Assembly: GCA_936432065.2 (NCBI GenBank)
Contig: OW386293.2
Span: 40,457,923 to 40,521,922, forward strand
DNA length: 64,000 bases
Direction: 5' to 3'
Source of the DNA: Rutpela maculata
Lineage: Eukaryota > Arthropoda > Insecta > Coleoptera > Cerambycidae
The translations under genes and the position numbers were made by a program. The number at the start of each line of letters is the position of its first letter. Within the stretch, counting starts at the first letter, position 1. Shown in pieces: positions 23,814-34,735 of the stretch. Below the pieces are notes generated by a model. That model was not told where the DNA came from. It saw only the letters and a program-made list of their open reading frames with translations, and ran no database searches.

Positions 23814-24757
23814 CTATAAGGAAAAGCCAGATCCAGAAGGTATGCCTGCCAACATCCTTGAAACCGCATTTTTTGAAGATATACTGTCCTCTAAATATCC
23901 TTCAGTAACCGACGTACTCTTCCATCCACCATGGTGCTTCAACGTGCTCATACTGGCTCCAGCCTCTGCCAGAAGAGTTGCCGATGTTCGACGCAGACAG
24001 TGTCCTGTATACTTATCAGGATCACTCAAGCCCAGATATTTCGCAATGATGAACGGGATTTTTCCAAATGTGTTTTTTCCAACTGGCTGTACAGTACAGT
24101 GACCTTGTCTATAGGGTCAGAAGAAGTCTTTTTTTTGAACAACCACGTGGTCGTAAAGACAGGTAGTTTCTTATCAGCTTCAAACTGTTCATTTCGTCTT
24201 CGTCTACAATGGTAAAAACGCGCTTTTTATCGGTTTTTGTCTCTGGTACATTTACCACGAAAACTGATTTTCTATCTGCTACGCGAGTAACTAGCATATT
24301 CACAAGTTCTTGTCGTCGACATCCACCAAATACACCAAATATTAATACAATTTTGTTCATTAAAAACATCTCATTCGGTGCCTCAATAAATTTTAAAACA
24401 TCTTCTCTAGACAGAACTTTAGACTTTTTTGGCTGGTATCCTTTCGACTGTTGCTTTAAATATTCGCTTAACTTATGGTAATTAGCGATGCTAATATTCT
24501 TATTTACCATTAAAGTCTTCTTTACCATTGAATATTTGGACCATAAGGAAGTCGAAGAATATGTTTCAGCGAGATCGCCGAAGCTTACGAGCAGCACAGT
24601 TTCATCAATATGTTCTACACAGTTTTCTGCCATCCAGTTTAGTAATTTGTCATATTCTCTGTTGTAGGCGTCTCTCGATTTATTCGGCAGCAAGTTTTGT
24701 GTTGCTTTTTCTGCTTTTTTTTGCAATTTCGTCAGGAATTTCAAAACGTTCCTGCAT
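23814..24757 (-). pseudogene. Crypton-like tyrosine recombinase, decayed
   Basis: Encodes a phage-integrase-type tyrosine recombinase, the enzyme of Crypton DNA transposons, which cut and rejoin DNA through a tyrosine intermediate. On the minus strand from an ATG at 24757, an N-terminal helical region (RDAYNREYDKLLNWM) leads to the first catalytic Arg in GGCRRQELVNM (near 24316). In a different frame come GHCLRRTSATLL (H-x-x-R), LKHHGGWKS and the candidate nucleophile Tyr in VTEGYL (24029-23814). Frameshifts lie at an A run near 24715 and at an A8 run near 24128, with a TGA close by. No terminal inverted repeat is seen, as expected for Cryptons. Order and spacing of the R, HxxR and Y motifs make the fold call strong; the Crypton subgroup is not determined. 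Confidence 0.8.
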
Positions 24758-24963
24758 TTTGACTTTTTTGACAGCTAGCAAAATTTGTTTATTCAACAAA
24801 TAAATAAAGCATTTCCCTAGCAATTATATGATAAAATGAAAATGTTGTTATAATCAAATTGAATTTTCGGATTTTTTTAAATAATATCGTGGATGCAATA
24901 ACGAACTAGTATGACATAAAAGTTTGTACACCGCGGGAATTAATAGATGTTTATGCCCTGAGG

Positions 24964-25014
24964 GCGACGATCTTACAAACCCGAGGGCCTCTGGTCCGAG
25001 GGTTTGTAAGTCGC
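24964..25014. other. Strong hairpin
   Basis: GCGAC-gat-CTTACAAACCC pairs with GGGTTTGTAAG-TCGC across a loop of 17 bases. It lies about 200 bp beyond the start of the Crypton-like gene, opposite the hairpin at 23615. Confidence 0.6.
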
Positions 25015-25099
25015 CTGAGGTCCTGAAAAAGTCAAATTTTGGTCCTGGAAAGTCGGGGAATTCAAAATTCTAGTGTTGGTGGGAAAACCTGTACTATAG

Positions 25100-25648
25100 T
25101 TCTATCACAAACCAACACAGGACTAGTGTGGATCCTGGAATTGGAGAGAATATGGCGTAGGACCCATTCCTAAATGAATTTCTCCAACCTTTTCTTGCTC
25201 CACGAAAATATGAAAATTTACCTCGTGTAGAGTTACACTATACACTTGCAAGTTCTTATAGCGGTGGGGTCTAAGGTGGGAAGTTAATTTGAAAATGTTT
25301 AACTCTTCACTTCAAAAACTGTAATGCTTGTGTAATTGATGCATAAAATTATTTTTTTACAGCAAAAAAAGAAACAATAATAATTAGTCTAATATATTTT
25401 GAACCAGTGTCACTAGGGGTAAAGGGTTGAAAATAAATATTTTCAAGTATATACTTATTTGAACTACGCGATTAAGCATTTGCAACAGCTAATTATAAGT
25501 AGTAGTAGACACTTTCAACCCCTAATTAAGGGCATAAGATAAATAATAAATAACGAAAACATATATAATAATAATAATAATAATAATAATCGGCTGTAAT
25601 TTTTGATTGGCTTCACTAAATCGAATCAAATTTAGTAAGTATGTTTCA
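25100..25648. other. Intergenic DNA, nothing recognised
   Basis: AT-rich with an (ATA)n microsatellite at about 25563-25591. No gene-like content. Confidence 0.5.
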
Positions 25649-25649
25649 C

Positions 25650-25890
25650 TAATAGATGTCTTCACAATTCAGTACCACAAACGAAAAAAATATCAGGAAC
25701 GGGCTGTTTTTTGCTTTTGGCATTTGCCTAAAAATATCACCCTGTATATGGATTTTTACAATTTTCAATACCGAATTTAAAAATACTCTAATAACGTTTT
25801 TAAACCATGTAATTAGTTTATCTTGCCCAATTTTAATGCTTGGAGAATTAACAAACTGAGTTTCATAATAAATCAATTTCAAAAATATTT
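25650..25890. repeat. Dispersed repeat, inverted relative to 36115-36320
   Basis: Segments such as GGCATTTGCCTAAAAATATC, CACCCTGTATATGGATTTTT and AATTCGGTATTG are found as reverse complements at 36115-36320 over about 200 bp. Non-coding; probably two copies of one element. Confidence 0.75.
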
Positions 25891-26117
25891 GGGGGCCTTT
25901 CGGCTACAAAAACATATAGTATCACATCAGTATCAGTTACATAGGTGACTGTAATTTTGCGGTAAAAAATTGAATTTTACTCTGTTAGAATTTGTCACAA
26001 CGATATTATATTTTATTTTTTTTTAATGGCAATAGGAGTTATCCATGCAGCCAGGCACTAATTGTTATATAATATACATACTAATCAGTATCAAATCATA
26101 AGCCCCAGTACCAAATT

Positions 26118-26420
26118 CGCTGGCGGGCCCTCGCTACAGGCCCCTCGGAAGCCAACGGCCCCCCGTGGTTAATAAATTGATGATCGGGGGGTGAAATTTA
26201 AAAAAAAAATTGCCAAAATCTCTGGCGGGCCCCCGCGCTTAATAATTGATGAGTGGAGGGGAGAAATTTGAAAAAAAAATTGTTGCCAAAATCTCCGGCG
26301 GGCCCCTCGAAAGCCAACGGGCCCTCGCGCTTAATTGATGGGCGGGGAGGGTGGCAAATTTGAAAAAAAAAATTGCCAAGATCTCTGGCGGGCCCCTCGT
26401 AAGCCTGGGCCCCTATACTC
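26118..26420. repeat. Tandem repeat, 73-102-bp units, three and a half copies
   Basis: Units start CTGGCGGGCCC at about 26120, 26222, 26295 and 26385, each with AAGCCAACGGGCC, TTAATTGATG and a long A run followed by TTGCCAARATCT. The GC-rich/AT-rich alternation is distinctive. Confidence 0.75.
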
Positions 26421-26891
26421 AGTACCCAATAGACCCCCGCCCGTACGGAGGGCCTGCTAATCGGATAAACACATTTGCACATATATACACGCAGCACACA
26501 CCTATACATATATTACCCTAACCTATCCTAATCCAAAAAACGGGAAATGATATAGAAGATCCAAAGGGAGGTACGTATGCACATTCTTCTCGCTCAGGAG
26601 TCTTTCAGGGCATTTTGTTAGACACACTAGAGTAGACTACTATAAATGGGAATTAGGTAAAATTAAAACAAAGGTGAGACATATAGGGAACGAATCTATT
26701 AGATACACATTTATACTTTCAGACCAGACGTTCTCAAAAAGCGTATAATGACTGCATTGACTCTATTATCGTTTAGAGCTAATATGTGTAATAGATTGAC
26801 TGACATTTGAATGTTGAAGAATTGAATGGCGGCATTTTCGTCGTAGCGATACAGGAATATCTTAAAAATCGCAAATCGCCAAGACAAAAGT

Positions 26892-27500
26892 CAGGGGCGG
26901 CCTTAGGGCGGTGCGACCGCAGCGGGCACTGAACGGTAGGGGGCGTTACGAGCTTAATATAAGGGGCGCCGTGAGCTTAATATACAATTTTTTTTTCGAG
27001 TAAAATTTATGAGTGAGGACGGAAAAGAGGTTGAAAATTTTTTTTGGATTTCAACAAGCACATTATAATTTTAACCTAGTTTTTAAGCCTACCTACAGAA
27101 GACAGGAGCTACTATCCCACATTTCTATTTTTCTCCAAGCCAAACCGGACCTACCCCGTCCAGCCTCACACACCGGCGGTGTTCACCGTGGTTATCTAGC
27201 TGGCTCCGGGCTAGGATCTGTTGAGGCATATATTTGTACTACAACATTGAATAAAATATTAATATTGTGCAGACTATAAATTTAACACTCAAGTTCTTAG
27301 GTCAAAATCCCACCGAAAGCAAGACTTTTTTTCTGTTTTAATATAAAAAAAATATTTCAACTTAATAAATATGATTAAATGATGTTCATATTTTTTAAAT
27401 TTTCGGATTTCTACTAGCACTCCCCCCCCCCCCCCATGAGGCGATGGCGATAAATTTCTCGAATTTTTAGTAGCAGCCCCGTGTGCTAGGGCCGTCCCTG
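26892..27500. mobile_element. 609-bp non-autonomous hAT element
   Basis: Begins CAGGGGCGGCCTTAGGGC and ends with the near-complement (GCCGTCCCTG). ACAAAAGT is duplicated exactly at 26884-26891 and 27501-27508. Terminal CAGGG and the 8-bp duplication are hAT features. It carries no transposase but holds a SINE-like insertion (27138-27325). Confidence 0.85.
27138..27325 (+). mobile_element. SINE-like repeat, copy 1 (5'-truncated)
   Basis: Shares with 38172-38352 the core CCGGACCTACCCCGTCCA, GGCTCCGGGCTAGGATC and TTTGTACTA-type segments, then an AATAAAAT-rich stretch and a B-box-like tail (GGTCAAAATCCC). Located inside the hAT element at 26892-27500. Confidence 0.6.
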
Positions 27501-27574
27501 ACAAAAGTGCAGGGAGGGGGCGGCAAAATGCCATTTCGCCCAGGGCGGCAAAAGAGCTAGAGCGACCCCTGACA

Positions 27575-27640
27575 GTTGGTCATGTCCAGATGAATGTTTA
27601 ACACAGTTAAAAAATAAATGCTCCAGATCGTCTACAATAC
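27575..27640 (-). pseudogene. C-terminal LINE fragment (zinc-finger region)
   Basis: On the minus strand this reads VDDLEHLFFNCVKHSSGHDQ, the cysteine/histidine end that follows RNase H in I-type LINEs. The preceding part of the same protein lies at 31646-32166. The 4-kb element at 27641-31645 was inserted between them. Confidence 0.65.
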
Positions 27641-28319
27641 AAAGGACATGGCAAAATGTTAAGGTATTTTGGCCCTCAATAGAAAATTTTGATATTTTAA
27701 CATATGATAGTTTATATTAAAGGAAGTAATTTTATCATTGAAAGAAAGTCATAAGTGTACAGGGTGTATCGGAGAAGTTAAGTTAAAAATAGTAATTTTA
27801 AGATAACGCATATTTATTACTGGCGTCAGAAATAAAAACTGATAACTATTTCAATTATTTATTTTCATTATACAACGTGTAATATAGATTAAAACATGTA
27901 TAATTGCTATACCATACAGAGTGTTCCAAAATGATTATCATCATAGGTTTTATAACAGAGAAAAATGAAATATATTTTAATTATTATTTAATTAGTGGTA
28001 TTTAGTTGGATTTGGGTTCTATCTATTCATGTGGTGTGTTTTATGTTATGTTTAGACAAAAATTGTACAAGAAATAACTTTTATTACATCATACAGTGTT
28101 CCAAAAATATAACGATTAATAAGCACGTTTAGAAAAATATATTTTTATCCGACCAACATTCTGGTGATGAAAAACAATGCAAAATAGTCCAAAAAAGTAA
28201 TTATTATTAAGTATTTATTAATGGTCGTTTGGCTGAAAAAATTTTAAAAAACAATCTTGAAAGTTGCAATAAAACTCTTATCATTGTCATTAACGGTGGC
28301 GGTAACCTGCTTTGTAATA

Positions 28320-28490
28320 TAGGTCCCGTTCGACTGGCGGGCGGACCACGGTCGGACTGCTAAAAAGCGTTCTAATCAGCGGTCTGAAGTTGGTCGACAT
28401 GGTCACGTTTTATGATACGACTGTGAAAGCGTTCGACCTCGTCCACTATGGGCGTGCCCACGATGGTCCCAGTCGAATATAGCCATAGAG
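28320..28490. repeat. Small GC-rich MITE-like patch
   Basis: GGTCCCGTTCGACTGG at the left and CAGTCGAATA preceded by ATGGTCCC at the right are partially inverted. The interior has repeated GGTC/GACC and CGACC motifs. It abuts the stop of the transposase. Confidence 0.35.
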
Positions 28491-28504
28491 TGCTTTACTT
28501 TTCT

Positions 28505-30545
28505 TCAGTCCATGTTATCCACGATTTCAACATTATTGTGCCCATTGGCCGCATCTTGAACAAATCTTAACAGAACATCTGTTGAATATCTCACTTGATT
28601 TTCGCGTCTTCCATATCCGAAATACCATAACACGCATGCAACGTGCACACATACACCCAATGTACGGGCACCAGATTTACACGTACAATATATATGTACC
28701 TGTAATCGGATCTTCTATATTTTCATTATATTCTATGAATAACATATGTTTTGTTGCTTGGGTAAATCTGGAATAAATTCGAGCTCTTATTAGGTTATTT
28801 TCGACTAATTGTGTTTGGAAAATAAATTCGTTGTGTACCTCCCTCGCACTGGTATCTTGGATATTTTCGGCACTAATTTTAACTTGATAAGTACCCAAAG
28901 TTTTCGAAGCTATATAATCTAGTGGTAAATGAGGGAAATAGTCATTATTTTCATTTAAATTGACCCAAACGCCTATACCTACATCTTCGATGTAATCTTT
29001 CTTGTTCAACCCCGATTTGTAATTGGTTAATTGTTTGATTTTGAATGATATTTAGCATTGCCCTAGCTAAGTCATCGTCACAATTTTGCATATGAATAGG
29101 TTCGTGAAAACGGTTAATAAGAGCACAGGTTATTTTAAGAAAATCGTCTAAATGCAAACAAGGCTGCATGGGTATAAGATCTCTAAAGAACTTAAAGATA
29201 CTCTTCAGATGACCATTACGGGCTTTGACAATCCAACGAGTCTTAGTTACTTTTCTTGATTGGTTAGCTTCCTCCGTTGAGAACTGTCTCTGTCCTCTTG
29301 CCAGGAATGTGGGTGTTTCACAATTTAAATGAAGTTCTTCCAGAAACTCCACCGCATCTCGATATCATCTCTAAGACAAAATGTCATTATCCCTGACCCA
29401 ATTCCGCACTAGTTCTCTATCTTGATTGCATTCATTAATTAGTATTCGAGCATCATTATTTCTAACATCTGAAAAAAGGACCGTGAACACTCACTATAAA
29501 ACCGTCGGGACCTACAAGACCCGCTTTCAGTAAAGTGTATTTCTTATGACTGGAGTATGATTGTCTCTGAACCCCGAATTGTGAACTTTTGGAATCTTAA
29601 AATAAGAAGAGTCTGAGTACAGAATAGCTTTAGGGACAGCGGGATCTGGATTATATAGCCGATTCACAAATTTAGTCATGTGTTGTTCTAAAAATCGTTC
29701 TCTATCTTGCATGGGAGGTGAATTAAATCCAAGATTCTCGTTGACAAAGCGCGCCATTAAACTTTGTCTTACGACAGTTATTGCCATGCTCATATTTTGC
29801 CTGGAACAAACGTTTAAAATTGAGCATACAAAATTATGTGAGAGACCTTGACGCAATTTCATCAGAAATGCCATTAAATATTTTTTCGTGAGGTATCTCC
29901 TGTACCCATTTACTTCAACCGGGCCGCACAAACAATTCACTAAACTGTTCGATTCAATGATGTTAAATTTTTGAGCTCAGCGTTGCTCAAATTATTTTCA
30001 TCCTCATACTTTTTTCCAGACTGATGTTGAGTAATTTCTCGCAATATTGAAAACCAATTTGAGATACTTTTCTTTTCCACTTAAAATAATTTTACTGGGA
30101 ATTCTGATTATATTTTCCATAGATTCTATTTTTACGTACCCACATTCTGTCAGCGAACCTGACCAGGAATGAAAATATTAGTTTTTATGTAAAAATCTGC
30201 TCGTGCATCAAGAGTGAGGCTATCATTTGTTAATTCATTGCAAATGAAACATTTCTCTTACTAATACTTCCATTGGTATAGCCATCTCATTATCTTCCAA
30301 TGCTATAACTTTAGTAATCCTCATATCGCAATTAACCATACCTTGCTGTCTTCTTCAATATCTTGGTTGGTTAACCTAAATCTACTAAGATGGAGGACTG
30401 CTAATTCTTTTCTTTTGCGGGTAATTTCCTCTTCTTGATCGGGTTTATTTATAAGTCTAGACATTCTATTTCCAGCTCTTAATATTATGTTACAAACAAA
30501 ACAATTTACCATTTTTATTTTTCCCTTTTTAGGAATAAGTAACAA
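28505..30545 (-). pseudogene. DDE_Tnp_4-type transposase with C-terminal SWIM zinc finger, decayed
   Basis: Read on the minus strand from 30545. The N-terminus has CFVCNIILR; the middle (29940-29350) has the DDE-type core with AILYSDSSYFKI, then VGPDGFIVSVHGPFFSD and NNDARIL. The C-terminal catalytic part (29352-28951) has VTKTRWIVKARNGHLKSIFK. Then ARIYSRFTQATKHMLFIEYN is followed, after a one-base shift near 28680, by a SWIM finger: CTCKSGART and VCVHVACVLWY, giving CxC...CxH. It ends at 28505. The recalled family is IS5/PIF-Harbinger-like transposases with a SWIM finger. At least four frameshifts or stops make it inactive. Confidence 0.8.
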
Positions 30546-30639
30546 TACTTAATTGCTGCTGACAACGTTATATCTGTCAAATAACAATAATTGTTTTCCA
30601 TACTTCGATGACAGCCTACTCTTAAATGCTTAAAAACAA

Positions 30640-30945
30640 GGTTTCGTAGTTAGACAATTTCTCTCTTATCCCTGATCCGATTTAAAAACTGTTTCGACAG
30701 TTTTATAGGAAAAACTTCATAGAATGGTACCTGCCTAACCACGGCCGACTCTAGTTAACTAGAGTCGGCCGTGGCCTAGCCTATTAAAAAATCGAAAAAA
30801 AATAAAAAATGAAAAATAATTTTTATTTTTGTAAAGTTTCTAATAGGCAGGTTGCATTCTAAGAAGTTTTTTCTATAAAATTGTCAAAACAGTTTTTAAA
30901 TCGGATCAGGGATAAGGGAGAAATTATCGAACTGTGATGCCTTGT
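30640..30945. mobile_element. Foldback with a perfect 36-bp central palindrome
   Basis: Arms of about 100 bp (30640-30735 and 30845-30945) are inverted copies including CTTATCCCTGATCCGATTTA. Between them, 30739-30774 is a perfect 36-bp palindrome centred on GTTAAC (half-site CCACGGCCGACTCTAGTT). It lies inside the right part of the 4-kb transposon. Non-coding. Confidence 0.75.
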
Positions 30946-31645
30946 TTTTACGCATTTTTGCGCTTGGGACCGCCGCCGTTAATGACAATGACAAAAGTTT
31001 TATTGCAACTTTATTTTTTAAATTTTTTCAGCCAAACGGTCATTAATAAATACTTAATAATAATTACTTTTTTAGACTATTTTGCATTGTTTTTCATCAC
31101 CAGAATGTTGCTTGGATAAAAATATATTTTTCTAAACGTGCTTATTAATCGTTATATTTTTTGAACACTGTATGATGTAATAGAAGTTAGTATTTTATTT
31201 CTTGTATATTTTTTGTCTAAACATAACATAACATGAAACACACCACATAAATAAATAGGACCCAAATCCAACTAAATACCACTAATTAAATAGTAATTAA
31301 AATATATTTCATTTTTCTCTGTTATAAGACTACTAAAAACCTATGATGATAATAATTTTGGAACACTCTGTATGGTATAGCAACTATACATATTTTAATC
31401 TGTACTACACGTTATATAATGAAAATAAATAACTGAAATAGTTATTAGTTTTTATTTCTGACGCCAGTAATAAATATGCAATATCTTAAAATCACTATTT
31501 TTAACTTAACTTTTCAGATACACCCTGTACACTTGGGACTTTCTTTCAATGATAAAATTACTTCCTTTAATATAAACTATAATATGTTAAAATTTCAAAA
31601 TTTTCTACTGGGGCCAAAATACCTTAAAATTGTGCCATGTCCTTT

Positions 31646-32200
31646 CACAGATCTTGTTGGTTGGTAAGATTCCTATTTAAATGTAAAGGGTAGCAACCAT
31701 GTCCAAATATCAACCTAATGAGTGTAGTAGTGTACTTCCTAGGAATATGAAAAAAATGGTACCAAGGTTCCTTAGGAATTTCTATTTGAATTTGGGTATA
31801 TCTTGTAGGTGTAGTAAAACAATATTCGTGCCAATGAGAAGTCCATTTCTTATTTAATCTCGCTTTGCTAATATTTATACCGTTCTGTAGACACAGACTG
31901 TCTACAGGATATCCATGTTCGACACTGTCTTTGGCCAATATGTCGACTTTTTCATTGTATTTTATGCCGCTGTGAGCTTTAACCCATATATAATTGATTT
32001 CAAACCCAGATATTTTTAATAAGCAATTATAGTGTATAATTAATTTAATGAAAGGGTGACACATGCTGGATACAGAAATATAAGTATTACTTATTGCCAA
32101 GAGTACTGATCTGGAGTCACTTAATGAAAGGGTGACACATGCTGGATACAGAATTATAAGTATCACTTATTGCCAAGAGTACTGATCTGGAGTCACTTAG
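31646..32200 (-). pseudogene. LINE RNase H fragment with a 76-bp tandem duplication
   Basis: The minus-strand frame 32166-31645 has the RNase H pattern: LSDSRSVLLAI, then YIWVKAHSGIKYNEKVDILA, followed by a region leading to RLIFGHGCYPLHL. This is the RNase H plus C-terminal domain of an I-group LINE. The rest of the C-terminus is at 27575-27640, across the inserted transposon. At its 5' end 32045-32120 is repeated almost exactly at 32121-32196, which displaces the upstream frame. Confidence 0.75.
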
Positions 32201-32291
32201 AATAATAACGATATATCATTTAACAAAATAGTAAAAAGGTAAAAATGTCAACGAACATTAAGAAAAATTAAATTTATTAGAACAAATACAA

Positions 32292-33907
32292 CCCACATAG
32301 CACAGGACGGCCACAGGATATCTTAAAATGATTCCGTATATCCGATAATTGGATTGTTCATTTGGGATGTCGATAGGAAGTCCACTGGTTATCCTTTGGT
32401 CCTAATAACAGCCAAAATGGGGATATCCATTGGATAACCTACATGACTATCTAATCATCTATAGGATAGCCTTTAGGTTTATTGATGTCCTATTTAAAAC
32501 CTATGTAGGGATAACCAAAGGCTATCCCTAGGGCCATCCATGGGTCAACTTGTCGGGCTAATGTAGGTCCCAAATTCATGATAATTGATAAATTCACCTA
32601 AGGTACAAATGAGAATTTTTTATTTAGTTTATAATTGCATTATACTTTCATTGTGACGAATGAATTTTATTGACATTACTTATAAAATATGGTCGTAATA
32701 ACAGCCAAAATGGGGATATTGGCTAGCTCTTAGCGCTAGTTTCAATAATTCATGTTAGATGGCTCTCCTTGCAAGGTGCAAATTACTTCTGTTGCGATAC
32801 TCACCTAGTAAACCTGAAACTACAGCTTGTGTAATCTATCCACTACGCAGGAAATGCACATATCTTGCAAATGCCTCGTTTACGAGACTTAATTTTTTTG
32901 TAATATAAGATTTATTTATTAGGAGGGTGAGTATACCTCAAATTTTAAATTGTCTACAGTAATCACGATTTTACACAAGATCAATTTTGATCCTCTGTAG
33001 GTACTATGGGTAACCAGATGCAACCACTGAACTCTACTATATAAATGGAAGGTCAATATCCATACCAATTTTTACGTGAAATTGAACCTCGCGCAAGTAT
33101 GGCGACCGTAAAGAGGAGCGCAATCGCACTACAAAATACGCCAGAACCGGTCTTATTGTTACTGCAACTGTTTAAAACCCGGGACTGCAACGATTCTTGC
33201 AACACAGTACCATACAAGATTGCACCATATTGTCTCTATTAACTGTTTATATAATAGTCACAAATATATTTCACAAAATAATCAATTTATAACAACTTTA
33301 CATAAATGACAGAAATAAACAAAGAATAAAATGAGTGACACCGACTCTGGAAATTTCATCTAATCCAAGACTTACGCTACGGAATCTATGGGAAACGAAT
33401 AAAACACAGACTCGCGACAGCGCATAACTTGCGTAGACAGCCGTTTGGTCCAAGCGCAGACATCAATTTCTCTACTGCGTCGACGCGTGGCTTTATATTT
33501 TGAGTTTCAATCTGTGGCGTAATTGCCGTATTTTGTTCACGCGCATGTACCTATATTGGCCTTCCATTTATAATAGTAGAGTTCAGTGGATGCAACTATG
33601 TGTGGAAGTCTGTGGTTGTCCAGAATTTAACCTAAATTGGTTCCTTTTTCTTCCTATGGACAACCACGGGTTATCCTATTGTGGACATCTGTAGGTTAGG
33701 TTATCCCGATTTTAACCGAAATTGCTCCCTTTTTCTTCCTATGGACGACCATGGGCTATCCCATTGAAGACATCCATGGGCAAACCCGATTTGCACCAAA
33801 AGGATATCCGCAGGAGGTTCGAAATCGGGATTAACCCAGTTTGGGACGTCCTGCTTATCCTCCAAGTATGGCTAGTGGTTGTCCTAAGGCTATCGAGTGC
33901 TGTCTGG
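32292..33907. mobile_element. Inverted-repeat element, CCCACATAGCAC family (copy 1)
   Basis: Left end CCCACATAGCACAGGACGG; right end AGTGCTGTCTGG, its diverged complement. The first 270 bp and last 260 bp are dense in degenerate palindromic motifs (GGATATCC, GGACGTCC, GGTTATCC, CCATGGGC), as in the related element at 37676-38656. The interior is non-coding apart from a nested hAT MITE at 33025-33588. The flanking dinucleotide AA on both sides suggests a 2-bp target duplication, but the terminal G differs. Confidence 0.65.
33025..33588. mobile_element. 564-bp hAT-type MITE with exact 8-bp duplication
   Basis: Starts CACTGAACTCTACTAT and ends with the complement. GATGCAAC is duplicated at 33017-33024 and 33589-33596. 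No coding region is recognisable (short ORFs only). It is nested in the CCCACATAGCAC element. Confidence 0.85.
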
Positions 33908-33911
33908 AAAA

Positions 33912-34575
33912 AGACTAATAATAACACGGCCACAAAAAAAGTGGTCTGGCCTGAAATCGAATCCGAAGTCAGAATTATTAGATTCGTTGCCACCCCACCC
34001 CCCCCCCCCCTGCGGACCAGATCAGTGCATCCTTATGTACTTGGACCCGTCGACACTGAATCTGAAGTCAGAATTGTGAGATTGGTTCGTTTTTCACCCC
34101 TAACCAGAGGACCATACCAATAGCAGTGTTTCCTTAGGTGGTCTGGTCCACTTTTTTTGTTTTGGAGGTGTTTTTTGGAGTTGGGAAAAACGAACGAATC
34201 TGACAATTCTGACTTCGGATTCGGCTTCAGAGGGTCCAAATACATAAGGATACACTGATCTAGTCCACAGGCCAGACACTATTTTTTTTTGTTTTGGGGG
34301 TGTTTTTTGGGATAAGGGGTGAAAAATGAGCAAACCTGACAATTCCGACTTCGGATTCGGTTTCAGAGGGTCCAAATACACAAGGATACACTGACAGGCC
34401 AGGCTACTTTTTTTTGTTTTGGGGGTATTTTTTGGGGTTGGGGGTGAAAAACAAGCGAATTTGACAATTCTGACTTCGAATTCGGTTTCCTCGGGTCCAA
34501 ATACATAAGAATACACTGGTCTGGTCCGCAGGTCAGACCACTTTTTTTTGTGTGGCTGTGTAATTATACAGAAGT
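33912..34575. mobile_element. Foldback with about 130-bp tandem repeats, AAAAAAGTGGTCTG family
   Basis: Left end GGCCACAAAAAAAGTGGTCTG-like; right end CAGACCACTTTTTTTTGTG. From 34145 the unit TTTGTTTTGGGGGTG...CTGACTTCGGATTCGG...AAATACATAAGGATACACTG repeats about every 126-133 bp, three times; inverted copies of the unit occupy 33945-34110. Open frames through it are periodic repeat artefacts. Confidence 0.7.
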
Positions 34576-34735
34576 GGTAACTGAGGAAATTAGGCACCTA
34601 ATATTTAGTTTGATTTATTAAAAATGATTGTATTAAAAACAATTACACAAAATTAAGATAACAATGAACAATAATAATAATAATAAAACTAACTATAACA
34701 AATTTTCGATACGTCTCCCTCGACACATTTTCGGA

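Larger units (their letters stand above)
27641..31645 (-). mobile_element. 4-kb DNA transposon with about 650-bp inverted ends and SWIM-finger DDE transposase
   Basis: AAAGGACATGGCA...TTAAGGTATTTTGG at the left is inverted at the right end. Imperfect pairing continues for about 650 bp each side (27641-28312 and about 30960-31645), through GTACAGGGTGTATC, CAGAGTGTTCCAAA and CATTGTCATTAACGG. The loop holds a transposase pseudogene (28505-30545), a small MITE-like patch (28320-28490) and another foldback (30640-30940). The flanks on the minus strand are GTG and GTA, so a 2-3-bp target duplication is possible but not proven. It is younger than the LINE it splits. Confidence 0.75.

Noticed and set aside
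23931..24803. Plus-strand ORFs opposite the Crypton-like gene
   Set aside because: The minus strand carries the recombinase motifs, so these are shadows.
27641..31645. Maverick/Polinton or virus-like element, suggested by very long inverted ends
   Set aside because: The internal remnants are DDE_Tnp_4-type transposase with a SWIM finger, with no polymerase, integrase or capsid motif.
33722..34597. Overlapping ORFs with periodic FGP...ESEVRIV segments
   Set aside because: They follow a 130-bp tandem and inverted repeat array. Periodicity and presence on both strands indicate repeats, not protein genes.
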